Counted from the stretch's first letter, positions 1 to 6,588 are shown. The stretch is DNA of 10,075 nt from Pseudomonadota bacterium (GCA_021845835.1 JAJZVE010000120.1:1-10075), one strand, 5' to 3'. The notes: generated by a model from the letters alone, not told the origin. Program-made: numbers and translations.

Positions 1-1277
1 ATCTTCGAGACTTCCGCCCAGTTGAGCGTCTCGTCGTTCACCTCCGGCGGGCAGATGTAGCGGCGCAGCATGCCGCCGAGTTCGTTGTCCAGCACGGCCT
101 GGACCGGGCTGAACACGGTGGCGCATTCAAGCTGCCCGACGCCGCCGAGAATGTCCGCGCCGGCCAGCGCCACCGTCTGCCCGATCAGCGCACGCTCCGC
201 CATCGACTGCGCATCGACATCCGGCGTGTCGGAGCCGGCGCCGTAGCTGTGGGTGACGAGACCGAAGCAGCGCTTCATGAACTGCACCGCCATTGCCACC
301 GACTGCAGCGATTCGACGCAGGATTGCAGGGCGCGGCCGGTGCGCATGTCCAGGGTGAACATCAGCGGCGTCGCGATCACCGGCGTGCCGGGTGCCAGGA
401 CGTGCGCCATCGTCACCATCGCCGCGATCTCGGCGGCGGCCATCAGCACCATTCCCGATGCGGTGATCGGCGCCGTGCCGCCGGCCGAGGGCAGGCTGCA
501 GGCATGCACCGGGAGGCCGTAGCGCCCGCTCTGGATCAGGGCTTCCGTGTCCATGACCTTGAATTCCAGCGGCGTGAACGAGCACACGATGCAACTGGCG
601 ATCGGCCGCGCCCGCAGTGCCGCTTCGCCGCCCGCTGCGATCGCGGTGAGGCGCATGAGGTACTCGACGTTTTCCGAATTGTACGGCTGGATCCAGCAAT
701 GCTTGTCGGTCGCTGCGATCAGCGCGGCATAGCCGTGGATGTCGGCGGTCAGTTCCGGCACCCCGTGGACGAAGGGATGGGCGATGAAGCCGACCTGGTC
801 GAGATGGTTGGCGACGGCGGCGATGCTGGCGACATCGGAGAGGTGCAGGTTGCGATAGCTGCCGTCCCTGGGATCGACGAAGCCGTGCGCCCCGGTTCCG
901 GTGCGCATGACGAAGCCAAGGTCGTTGCGCGGCAGGCTGATGTCCCGTGCCGCGTTCTTGCCGTACAGCGTCACCGACTTCGGCGTGGCAGCAAGCGCCT
1001 CCTCCACCAGTTCGCGCGGCAGGCGGACGCGATCCTCGTCGCTGCCGTCGCGCGCGCCGGCACGCTTCATCGCGGCCTGGCCCGCCGGATGGCGGATGAT
1101 GACACCGTGGGTTTCCAGAAGGTCGAGCACGCGCGCGCGCAGCTTCGCCATCGCGGCGTCGTCCAGCATGGCGAAGGCGGGACGCCCCGCGGCACCGGCC
1201 AGGTGAAATGCGTCGGTGACCTCGGACGGTTCGGGCCGGTTGCCCCGGCCGGCGCGTCGATGGATCCTCTCGCTCAT
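1..1277 (-). CDS. MttB-family (trimethylamine/quaternary-amine) methyltransferase, C-terminus cut by window edge
   Basis: The visible 425 residues (starting MSERIHRRAG) resemble the MttB superfamily, cobalamin-dependent methyltransferases that move a methyl group from trimethylamine or quaternary amines (glycine betaine, proline betaine, carnitine) to a corrinoid protein. I translated the frame by hand to the left edge. It is open throughout, with no in-frame TAG, so this looks like the pyrrolysine-free branch, whose characterised members act on quaternary amines rather than trimethylamine. Family proteins are usually near 480-520 residues, so some 60-90 are probably missing. The ATG at 1277 is chosen because GGAAGGAG lies 5 nt upstream. 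An in-frame ATG at 1292 has a poorly spaced SD. It follows the ABC ATPase gene by 76 nt in the same direction and looks like the last visible gene of that transporter operon. Family assignment is firm; the substrate is unknown. Confidence 0.88.
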   Translation of the reverse strand, partial: MSERIHRRAGRGNRPEPSEVTDAFHLAGAAGRPAFAMLDDAAMAKLRARVLDLLETHGVIIRHPAGQAAMKRAGARDGSDEDRVRLPRELVEEALAATPKSVTLYGKNAARDISLPRNDLGFVMRTGTGAHGFVDPRDGSYRNLHLSDVASIAAVANHLDQVGFIAHPFVHGVPELTADIHGYAALIAATDKHCWIQPYNSENVEYLMRLTAIAAGGEAALRARPIASCIVCSFTPLEFKVMDTEALIQSGRYGLPVHACSLPSAGGTAPITASGMVLMAAAEIAAMVTMAHVLAPGTPVIATPLMFTLDMRTGRALQSCVESLQSVAMAVQFMKRCFGLVTHSYGAGSDTPDVDAQSMAERALIGQTVALAGADILGGVGQLECATVFSPVQAVLDNELGGMLRRYICPPEVNDETLNWAEVSK

Positions 1278-1290
1278 GTCTGCTCCTTCC

Positions 1291-1330
1291 ATGTCACCTG
1301 GGCCATGTCACCTGGGCCATGTCACCCTGG
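1291..1330. repeat. 14-bp tandem repeat, about 2.9 copies, in the ATPase-methyltransferase gap
   Basis: The unit ATGTCACCTGGGCC (plus strand) occurs at 1291-1304 and 1305-1318, followed by a degenerate partial copy at 1319-1330 carrying an extra C (ATGTCACCCTGG). It fills most of the 76-nt intercistronic gap and ends next to the Shine-Dalgarno sequence of the methyltransferase gene. Read on the minus strand, each copy supplies an AGGTGA and an ATG. A unit of 14 bp is not a multiple of three, so loss or gain of a copy would alter spacing and the reading of any leader peptide but not the flanking proteins. The repeat is seen directly; any role is unknown. Confidence 0.85.
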
Positions 1331-1353
1331 CGTGCCGGCACGTCCGCATGCAG

Positions 1354-2442
1354 TCAGTCCCCGGGTCGCGCGAAGATGCGCGCCCGGCTTGGCTCGCAGC
1401 GCAGCGCAACCGTCTCGCCGGCCGCCGGCAGCCGCGCCGCCGCGTGACCGAGCGGCAGCCGAACGTCCAACTGCTCGCCCCAGCCGGTTACCGCGACCAG
1501 ATGCAGGCAGTCGCCGAGATACGTGGTCGCTGCAACGCGCGCGGCGATCGCGCCGTCGGCCTGCGGCGACAACTGCACATGATCCGGCCGGATCATGACA
1601 GAGACGGCGCCGTCGGCGGCGACCGGCCCGGCGATCGGCACGTCCGCGATCGAGCTGCCGTCGGCAAAGGCGACCTGGCCCAGCGCGCCGCGGCGTGCGG
1701 TGAGGGTGGCGCGCAGGAACCGTGAATTGCCGACGAAGCTCGCGGCGAAATGCGTCAGCGGCGCCTCATACAGGTCGCGACCGCTGCCGACCTGTTCGAT
1801 CCGGCCGCGGTTGAACAGCGCGATCCGGTCGGAAAGCCGCAGCGCTTCTTCCTGGTCATGCGTGACATACAGGATGGTCACGCCGGTCTCGTTATGGATG
1901 CGCTTGATCTCATACTGGATTTCCTCGCGCAGCTTCTTGTCGAGCGCGGACAGCGGCTCGTCCATCAGCAGCAGCGGCGGATCGTAGGCCAGCGCCCGCG
2001 CGAGTGCCACGCGCTGCTGCTGACCTCCGGACAACTGGTCCGGCAGCCGCTCGGCGCAACGCTCCAGCCGCACGAGCCGCAGCATCGCGGCCACTCTTGC
2101 CGCGATCTCCTCACGCGGCCGGCGCCGCACGGTCAGCGGAAAGGCGATGTTCTTCGCCACGGTGAGGTGCGGGAACAGCGTGTAACGCTGGAACACCATG
2201 CCGATCTGGCGCTTGTTGGGCGGTGTCCGGAGAATCGACGTGCCCCGCAACAGGACATCCCCGGCCGTCGGATCCTGGAAGCCGGCAACGATATAGAGCG
2301 CGGTGCTTTTGCCGGAGCCGGACGGGCCGAGGAACGTGACGAATTCGCCCTCTCTGACATCAAGCGATATCCCGTTGACGGCGACAACGTCGGTATAGTG
2401 TCTGGTGACGTTGCGGATCGAAAGGAAGGGTGCGCCGGTCAC
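1354..2442 (-). CDS. ABC transporter ATP-binding protein, PotA/UgpC-like
   Basis: This 362-residue cytoplasmic ATPase should power the two permeases encoded upstream. Visible motifs are Walker A GPSGSGKST (39-47), Q-loop FQRYTLFPH (84-92), signature LSGGQQQR (137-144), Walker B LLLMDEP (157-163), D-loop SALD (165-168) and H-loop VTHDQEEA (from 193). About 120 C-terminal residues match the TOBE-type domain of polyamine, sugar and related importers. The GTG start at 2442 is chosen because it overlaps the permease stop by 4 nt (GTGA), is preceded by GAGGAGGG at a sensible distance, and leads straight into the nucleotide-binding domain. The frame is open to 2718, but that extension lies inside the permease gene and looks unrelated. 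The ligand class is set by the binding protein, not by this subunit. Catalytic motifs look intact. Confidence 0.93.
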   Translation of the reverse strand: MTGAPFLSIRNVTRHYTDVVAVNGISLDVREGEFVTFLGPSGSGKSTALYIVAGFQDPTAGDVLLRGTSILRTPPNKRQIGMVFQRYTLFPHLTVAKNIAFPLTVRRRPREEIAARVAAMLRLVRLERCAERLPDQLSGGQQQRVALARALAYDPPLLLMDEPLSALDKKLREEIQYEIKRIHNETGVTILYVTHDQEEALRLSDRIALFNRGRIEQVGSGRDLYEAPLTHFAASFVGNSRFLRATLTARRGALGQVAFADGSSIADVPIAGPVAADGAVSVMIRPDHVQLSPQADGAIAARVAATTYLGDCLHLVAVTGWGEQLDVRLPLGHAAARLPAAGETVALRCEPSRARIFARPGD

Positions 2443-3236
2443 GTCCGCACCCTCCTCACGAGAGCGGCAAACAGCATCAGCAGGGCGGTGGCTCCGACCA
2501 AACAGGTGGAAACGGCGGCAATCACCGGGGAAAGATCCTGCCGCAGGCTGGCGAATATCTTGACCGGCAGGGTCTGCATGTCGGGGCTGGCCATGAAGAT
2601 GGCCACGACCACCTCGTCCCAGGAAGCGAGGAAGGAGAAGATCGCCGCGCCGAACAGGCCCAGCCGGATTGCCGGCAAAGTGACGCGCAGCCGCGCCTCC
2701 AGCCGGCTCGCGCCGCACAGCACGGCGGCATCCTCGATCGCGACGTCGAAGCGCTCAAGCGTGTTGCCGATGGCAATGATCGCGAACGGCAGCGCCACCA
2801 CCAGATGCGCGATCACGAAGCCGGAGAATGTGCCGTTGAGATGCAAACGCAGGAAAAAAGCATAGAGAGAGACGGCAAGAATCACCACCGGCAACACCAT
2901 AGGCGTCAGAAACAGGGCGCGCAGGATTTCGCGTCCGCGGAACTCGCCGCGGGTCAGGCCGAACGATGCGAGCAGGCCGAGGACGGTCGAGAGTACCATC
3001 ACGCAGGTCGCAATCTCGACGCTGGCGGCGAACGAGGCCAACCAGTCGGGATCGGCGAACAGCAGCCGGTACCAGTGCCACGTCCAGGCGGGCGGCGGGA
3101 ATTTCAGCCATTGCGACGAGCCGAATGACAGTGCGACGATCACCGCGATCGGCAGCAGCAGGAACGCCCCGATCGCCACCGCGACGGCGACGAGGACGAG
3201 TCGCCAGGGGCCGAGCCGGGCGTAGTCGAGCAGCAT
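2439..3236 (-). CDS. ABC transporter permease, PotC-like
   Basis: A 265-residue polytopic inner-membrane protein, the second permease of the transporter. Hydrophobic segments lie at about residues 11-38, 70-92, 106-129, 138-157, 192-213 and 237-260, consistent with six membrane spans. The cytoplasmic coupling (EAA) loop is visible at about 168-188, with EDAAVLCGAS and a closing LP, which docks on the ATPase. The start at 3236 follows the other permease gene by 3 nt, with GGGAGA about 10 nt upstream, and the stop overlaps the GTG start of the ATPase gene, so translation of the three genes is probably coupled. Length and topology fit the PotC/YdcV group (binding-protein-dependent transport permeases). 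Transported substrate cannot be read from the sequence. Confidence 0.92.
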   Translation of the reverse strand: MLLDYARLGPWRLVLVAVAVAIGAFLLLPIAVIVALSFGSSQWLKFPPPAWTWHWYRLLFADPDWLASFAASVEIATCVMVLSTVLGLLASFGLTRGEFRGREILRALFLTPMVLPVVILAVSLYAFFLRLHLNGTFSGFVIAHLVVALPFAIIAIGNTLERFDVAIEDAAVLCGASRLEARLRVTLPAIRLGLFGAAIFSFLASWDEVVVAIFMASPDMQTLPVKIFASLRQDLSPVIAAVSTCLVGATALLMLFAALVRRVRT

Positions 3237-3239
3237 CCG

Positions 3240-4130
3240 CTAGCGTCTCCCGCGCAGGGTGCCGAAGCCGAAGAAGCGGAACTGCACCGCATAGAGGCCG
3301 AGCGTGACCACCAGCAGCAGCAGCGCCGCGGCGCCGCCGAGACCCCAGTTGAGCAGCGACTGCACAAGCTGGGCGATCAGCTCGGCCAGCATCATGTTGG
3401 CGGTGCCGCCGAGCAAAGCGGGCGTGACGTAGTAGCCAAGCGCCATCACGAAAACCATCAGCACGCCGGCGCCGATTCCCGAGGCCAGCAGAGGCACGAA
3501 GACCAGCCGGAAGACCTGCCAGCGCGACGCGCCGCACAGCGCGGCGGCGCGGAAGATCGCCGGATCGAGCGAGCGGATCGCGGCGTGCAGCGGCAGGATC
3601 ATGAACGGCAGGAGGATGTATGTCATGCCGATGACGACCCCGACCAGGTTGTTGATCAGGGGCAGCGGCCGGGCGATCAGGTGCAGGCTCAGCAAGGCGC
3701 GGTTGATGATCCCCGTGTCCTGCAGCAGCACCATCCAGGCGTAGGTGCGGGTGAGCAGATTGGTCCACATCGACAGCACGACGATGCCGAACAGAATTTG
3801 CGACCAGACGCGCGGTGCGACCGCCAGGAACCATGCCACCGGAAAGCCGAACGCCAGCGTGACCGCCGTGACCAGGGCGGCGACGGTGAACGTGTTCTCG
3901 AAAACCCTGAGATATGTGGTGGAGGCGAAGATCTCGGCGTAATTCTGCAGGCCGGGCCGCGGCTCCAGAAAGCTGCGCAGCAATAGCGCCAGCACCGGGA
4001 ACACAAAGAAGATCAGCACGAGTCCGAGCGCGGGCAGGGTGCCGGCGATCCCCCTCGGCAGTACCCATCCCTTCGGCCGCCGGTATCCGGCCATCGTCGG
4101 CAAGCGGGACAGGGCCGTCGGGTCCGTCAT
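3240..4130 (-). CDS. ABC transporter permease, PotB-like
   Basis: A 296-residue inner-membrane permease, partner of the PotC-like subunit. Hydrophobic segments are visible at about residues 29-52, 80-105, 110-130, 158-182, 212-235 and 262-285. The EAA-type coupling loop lies near 195-215 (RAAALCGAS, ending VPL). The start at 4130 (MTDPTALSRL) is chosen because an AGGGGA lies 12 nt upstream, a little far, while the next ATG at 4094 has no Shine-Dalgarno sequence. The frame is open upstream to 4334, but that part overlaps the binding-protein gene and is arginine-rich, so I treat it as non-coding. The gene follows the binding-protein gene by 106 nt that contain a stem-loop, and precedes the second permease by 3 nt. 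Confidence 0.91.
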   Translation of the reverse strand: MTDPTALSRLPTMAGYRRPKGWVLPRGIAGTLPALGLVLIFFVFPVLALLLRSFLEPRPGLQNYAEIFASTTYLRVFENTFTVAALVTAVTLAFGFPVAWFLAVAPRVWSQILFGIVVLSMWTNLLTRTYAWMVLLQDTGIINRALLSLHLIARPLPLINNLVGVVIGMTYILLPFMILPLHAAIRSLDPAIFRAAALCGASRWQVFRLVFVPLLASGIGAGVLMVFVMALGYYVTPALLGGTANMMLAELIAQLVQSLLNWGLGGAAALLLLVVTLGLYAVQFRFFGFGTLRGRR

Positions 4131-4208
4131 GATCGGCGCGATTCCCCTGGTGACACGGCACTGCCGGGCGTGGCGAAGGCGGCATGCGACGAGCCGGCGG
4201 ATGCGGAG

Positions 4209-4229
4209 GCGCCGCACCCGCCGCGGCGC
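4209..4229 (-). promoter_or_regulatory. GC-rich intercistronic stem-loop after the binding-protein gene
   Basis: A perfect 7-bp inverted repeat (GCGCCGC at 4209-4215, GCGGCGC at 4223-4229) with a 7-nt loop begins 7 nt downstream of the binding-protein stop codon. No T-run follows on the minus strand, so it does not look like an intrinsic terminator. Hairpins in this position between a solute-binding protein gene and its permease genes are known (for example malE-malF) to protect the upstream mRNA from 3' decay, so that the binding protein is made in excess. The hairpin is seen; the role is inferred from position. Confidence 0.5.
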
Positions 4230-4236
4230 GGCAAGG

Positions 4237-5262
4237 CTACTTCGCTTGCCAGGCGTACCAGCGCTTGCCGATCTCGTCGCGGTGATTGGCCCAGTACGCC
4301 ATGTCGAGATTGATCTGCGTCGCGACATGCGCATCGGGCAGCGTCGGCACCAGTTTGGCGTCCATCAGCGCCTTGGACCTGAGGTTGACCGGTGCGTAGC
4401 CGGTCGCCGCCGCCAGATCGGCCTGCCCCTTGGCGCTGTTGGCGACGGCAAGGAACTTCATCGCCTCGGCCTTGTGCGGGGAGCCTTTGGGCACCACCAG
4501 CACGTCCGCCGCGGTGACGTTCTGCTGCCAGGAAATCTCCACCGGCGCGCCTTGTCCCTGGATCGCGACGACACGGCCGTTCCAGAACATGCCGATCGGG
4601 GCTTCGCCGGATGCCAGCAGTTGCTGCGACTGCGCGCCGCTGCCCCACCAGACGATCTGCGACTTGACGGTGTCGAGCTTCCTGAAGGCGCGGTCGAGAT
4701 CGAGCGGATAGAGCTGCTCGGGGGCGACGCCGTCGGCCAGCAGGGCGATTTCCAGCACACCCGGCGCCGCCCACTTGTAGAACGTGCGCTTGCCCGGGAA
4801 CTTCGCCGCATCGAACAGATCAGCCCAGGTTTTCGGCTGCTTGCTGCCAAGCACCTCCTTGTTGTAGCCAAGCACGAACGAATAATAGAAACTGCCGACG
4901 CTGGTGGCGGAGACGAAGCGGGGATCAAGATCCGCCCTCGGAACGACGCTGAAATCGATCGGCTCCAGCAGCCCCGCCTTGGCGGCGGCGGCGGCAAAAT
5001 CGCCCTCCACGTCAACCACGTCCCAGACGACATTGCCGCTCTCGACCATCGCCTTGAGCTTGCCGTAGTCGGTCGGTCCATCCTGCTTGACGGCGATGCC
5101 GGTTTGCGCGGTGAAGGGCCTGGCCCAGGCGTCACGCTGGGCATCCTGCGTCGTACCACCCCAACTGGTGAACACCAGATCGGCAGCGTGGACGGGCTTG
5201 CCCAGGATCGCGACGCATGACAAGGCAAGGATGCCTGCGGTCAGCGGGATCAAGCGGTTCAT
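4237..5262 (-). CDS. Periplasmic solute-binding protein of a PotD/PotF-like ABC transporter
   Basis: A 341-residue protein with a typical Sec signal peptide: MNRL, hydrophobic core at about 4-20, and a VHA|AD cleavage site after residue 26. The mature part begins DLVFTSWGG and carries WDVVDVEGD near 80-88, as in the spermidine/putrescine-binding (COG0687-like) family. It should capture the substrate in the periplasm and deliver it to the two permeases. The ATG at 5262 is chosen because AGAGGAA lies 6 nt upstream and the signal peptide begins there. An in-frame ATG at 5307 would add 15 residues in front of the signal and has no usable SD. It is the first gene of the transporter operon, about 140 nt downstream of a promoter candidate. 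This family binds polyamines, opines and other cationic or amino compounds. The neighbouring MttB homologue suggests a methylated amine or betaine, which is inference. Confidence 0.92.
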   Translation of the reverse strand: MNRLIPLTAGILALSCVAILGKPVHAADLVFTSWGGTTQDAQRDAWARPFTAQTGIAVKQDGPTDYGKLKAMVESGNVVWDVVDVEGDFAAAAAKAGLLEPIDFSVVPRADLDPRFVSATSVGSFYYSFVLGYNKEVLGSKQPKTWADLFDAAKFPGKRTFYKWAAPGVLEIALLADGVAPEQLYPLDLDRAFRKLDTVKSQIVWWGSGAQSQQLLASGEAPIGMFWNGRVVAIQGQGAPVEISWQQNVTAADVLVVPKGSPHKAEAMKFLAVANSAKGQADLAAATGYAPVNLRSKALMDAKLVPTLPDAHVATQINLDMAYWANHRDEIGKRWYAWQAK

Positions 5263-5394
5263 TGACGTTCCTCTGCTGTTCAGGGGTTGGGCGTCGGCGA
5301 AATCCATCCTCAGGTGTCAGCCCAAAGGCGAATGACGTGCGCGAGGCTGCACCGGGCGGAGCGGGCACAAATAACAGGCCATGTCGCGCACCCA

Positions 5395-5416
5395 GATCAT
5401 TTGCATACTTATGATC
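5395..5416. promoter_or_regulatory. 22-bp inverted repeat GATCAT-N10-ATGATC, candidate operator
   Basis: Two perfect 6-bp arms (5395-5400 and 5411-5416) are separated by the AT-rich spacer TTGCATACTT. The left-pointing arm coincides with the proposed -10 hexamer and the rest covers the predicted transcription start, the usual position for a repressor site. Arm centres are 16 bp apart, near one and a half helical turns. I cannot name the regulator; the central TTGCATAC is loosely like GntR/FCD-type operators (TTGTATACAA), a weak resemblance only. No regulator gene lies in the window. Confidence 0.45.
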
Positions 5417-5440
5417 GGCCGGACACGGCCCGCCTGTCAA
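5411..5440 (-). promoter_or_regulatory. Sigma70-type promoter candidate for the transporter-methyltransferase operon
   Basis: On the minus strand a perfect -35 hexamer TTGACA (5440-5435) is followed after 18 nt by GATCAT (5416-5411), a 4-of-6 match to TATAAT. A start of transcription near 5404 would give a leader of about 140 nt before the binding-protein ATG. The -35 is convincing in such a GC-rich background. The -10 is only fair, and the spacing is one base longer than ideal, which would suit an activated or repressor-controlled promoter. Confidence 0.5.
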
Positions 5441-5579
5441 CGGCGCGTGACGTGCGCGTCCCGGGCGCGGCCAAAATGGATCGCTATCGGCTCAATGAAG
5501 GGCCGCGGTGGCGCATCGCGCCTTTCGGCGACGGTTCTCCGCCTTCGGCATCGGCGGGCCGGCAGGACGCCGCCGTAAC

Positions 5580-5598
5580 GGCGCCCGGCCGGGTCGCC
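5580..5598 (-). terminator. Weak terminator or 3'-end hairpin candidate downstream of korB
   Basis: Beginning 20 nt after the korB stop, the minus strand reads GGCGACCCGGCCGGGCGCC, which can fold as GGCG/CGCC plus CCC/GGG with a bulged A and a GGCC loop. No T-run follows, so it does not meet the standard for an intrinsic terminator. It may be a 3'-end stabiliser, or precede Rho-dependent termination. Confidence 0.25.
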
Positions 5599-5617
5599 GT
5601 CGCCCTCGCCGCGCGCC

Positions 5618-6583
5618 TCAGATCAGCCGGACTGCGCAACCGGCGGGCGCCAGCGCGTCGCCATCCGGCGGCGTCGGCAGGGTGGCCAGCGCGCTCTCGT
5701 CGTCGTCGGCCGCGTCGGCGGCGCGGACCGGCGCCGTGACGGGGCCGAAACCGCGGCGCTTGGCGAATCCGTGTTCGATATCGGCGACCGTCATCGTGGT
5801 GCGGCGCGCCGGCATGAACGGCGCACGGTCACCGGCGAACAGGATGCCGGTGGTGAAGCCGTCATCCGCAGCGAAGCGCGCGAACGCCTCCTCGGGTCGC
5901 GTGGCCGGCGCGGCGTCGGCGGCGTGGACGGCCTGCTTCCAGGCCCGCTGCTCGGGGCGGAAGGTGATGCAGGGGCTCAGCACATGCACGATCGAGAAGC
6001 CGGGATGCTGCACGGCGGCGACGATCAGTTGCGCCAGATCGTTGGGGTTGCCGGCGAAGCCGCGGGCGAAGAAGTTGACGCCCGAGGCCAGCGCCAGATG
6101 CAGCGGCGCCACCGGAGCGACGCCCGTGCCCTCCGGCGTCAGCTTGCTTTCGGTCCAGTCCGCCGCCGTGGTCGGCGAGGCCTGGCCCTTGGTCATGCCA
6201 TAGACCTGGTTGTCCATCAGGATGTACGTCATATCGACGTTGCGCCGGCAGGCGTGCAGGAAATGGTTGCCGCCGATCGACAGCCCGTCGCCGTCGCCGC
6301 CGGCCGCGATCACCAGCAGCTCGGGATGCGCGAGCTTCACGCCGGTCGCGACCGCGAGCGCGCGGCCATGCACGCCATGCAGGCCATAGACGCTGGTATA
6401 GGCAGGAAGGCGCGACGAACAGCCGATGCCGGAGATCAGCGCCACGCTCTCTTTCGGCCGGCCGAGTTCGGCGAACGCCTTGGCCAGCGCCGTCAGCACC
6501 GAATAGTCGCCGCAGCCGGGGCACCAGATCGGCTTGAGGCCGGATTTGTAGTCCTGGGCGGTCAGGTGGGCGCAGTCGTTCAT
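5618..6583 (-). CDS. korB: 2-oxoglutarate (2-oxoacid):ferredoxin oxidoreductase beta subunit
   Basis: A 321-residue cytoplasmic subunit that binds thiamine diphosphate and a [4Fe-4S] cluster. Cluster cysteines fit C21 and C24 (WCPGCG), C55 (GIGCSS) and C205 (LSPCITF). The thiamine motif runs from GGDGDG (95-100) to DNQVYGMT (124-131). With KorA it oxidatively decarboxylates 2-oxoglutarate and CoA to succinyl-CoA, passing low-potential electrons to ferredoxin. In Thauera-type aromatic degraders this enzyme regenerates reduced ferredoxin for benzoyl-CoA reductase. The ATG at 6583 is chosen because GGGAG lies 8 nt upstream. A GTG at 6592 overlaps the korA stop (GTGA) but its SD would be too close. 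It sits 5 nt after korA and is the last gene of the string. 2-Oxoglutarate as substrate rests on context; pyruvate or another 2-oxoacid is less likely. Confidence 0.92.
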   Translation of the reverse strand: MNDCAHLTAQDYKSGLKPIWCPGCGDYSVLTALAKAFAELGRPKESVALISGIGCSSRLPAYTSVYGLHGVHGRALAVATGVKLAHPELLVIAAGGDGDGLSIGGNHFLHACRRNVDMTYILMDNQVYGMTKGQASPTTAADWTESKLTPEGTGVAPVAPLHLALASGVNFFARGFAGNPNDLAQLIVAAVQHPGFSIVHVLSPCITFRPEQRAWKQAVHAADAAPATRPEEAFARFAADDGFTTGILFAGDRAPFMPARRTTMTVADIEHGFAKRRGFGPVTAPVRAADAADDDESALATLPTPPDGDALAPAGCAVRLI

Positions 6584-6588
6584 CGTGA

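Larger units (their letters stand above)
5333..5458. repeat. Pair of 11-bp direct repeats (TGACGTGCGCG) flanking the promoter candidate
   Basis: TGACGTGCGCG occurs at 5333-5343 and again at 5448-5458 in the same orientation, 115 bp apart. One copy is 8 bp upstream of the -35 hexamer and the other lies in the leader. The match is exact, but the element is GC-rich, so chance is possible. It could be a paired activator or repressor site; no function is established. Confidence 0.35.
5263..5617. other. Intergenic region between korB and the transporter operon
   Basis: This 355-nt stretch has no gene I can support. Frames open on the plus strand are arginine- and serine-rich and lack family resemblance. 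Reading the minus strand, it contains a GC-rich hairpin 20 nt after the korB stop, a smaller hairpin at 5510-5522 (GGCGC, 3-nt loop, GCGCC), an 11-bp direct repeat pair, a promoter candidate, a 22-bp inverted repeat and about 140 nt of leader before the binding-protein start. I saw no cobalamin-riboswitch B12 box and no FNR/AadR-type TTGAT-N4-ATCAA site. A short AT-richer island near 5361-5416 stands out from the surrounding GC-rich sequence and coincides with the regulatory elements. Confidence 0.8.

Noticed and set aside
249..1598. Long plus-strand open frame across the methyltransferase gene
   Set aside because: It is antisense to an unmistakable MttB-family protein and crosses its end into the ATPase gene; the composition is typical of a shadow frame.
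2443..2718. Upstream extension of the ATPase frame
   Set aside because: It lies within the permease gene and lacks ABC-domain similarity; the GTG at 2442 has a good SD and begins just before the domain.
4131..4334. Upstream extension of the PotB-like permease frame
   Set aside because: It overlaps the binding-protein gene, is arginine-rich, and crosses the intercistronic hairpin.
5263..5404. Cobalamin or other riboswitch in the leader of the transporter operon
   Set aside because: It would fit a corrinoid-dependent pathway, but I found no B12 box or other conserved riboswitch core by eye.
5510..5522. Small hairpin GGCGC-ATC-GCGCC as the terminator of the bcr-kor string
   Set aside because: The stem is 5 bp with a 3-nt loop and there is no T-run on the minus strand; such hairpins are frequent by chance at this GC content.
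5571..5583. Palindrome CGCCG-TAA-CGGCG
   Set aside because: The stem is 5 bp with no T-run, and it overlaps the larger hairpin candidate, so it adds no independent support.
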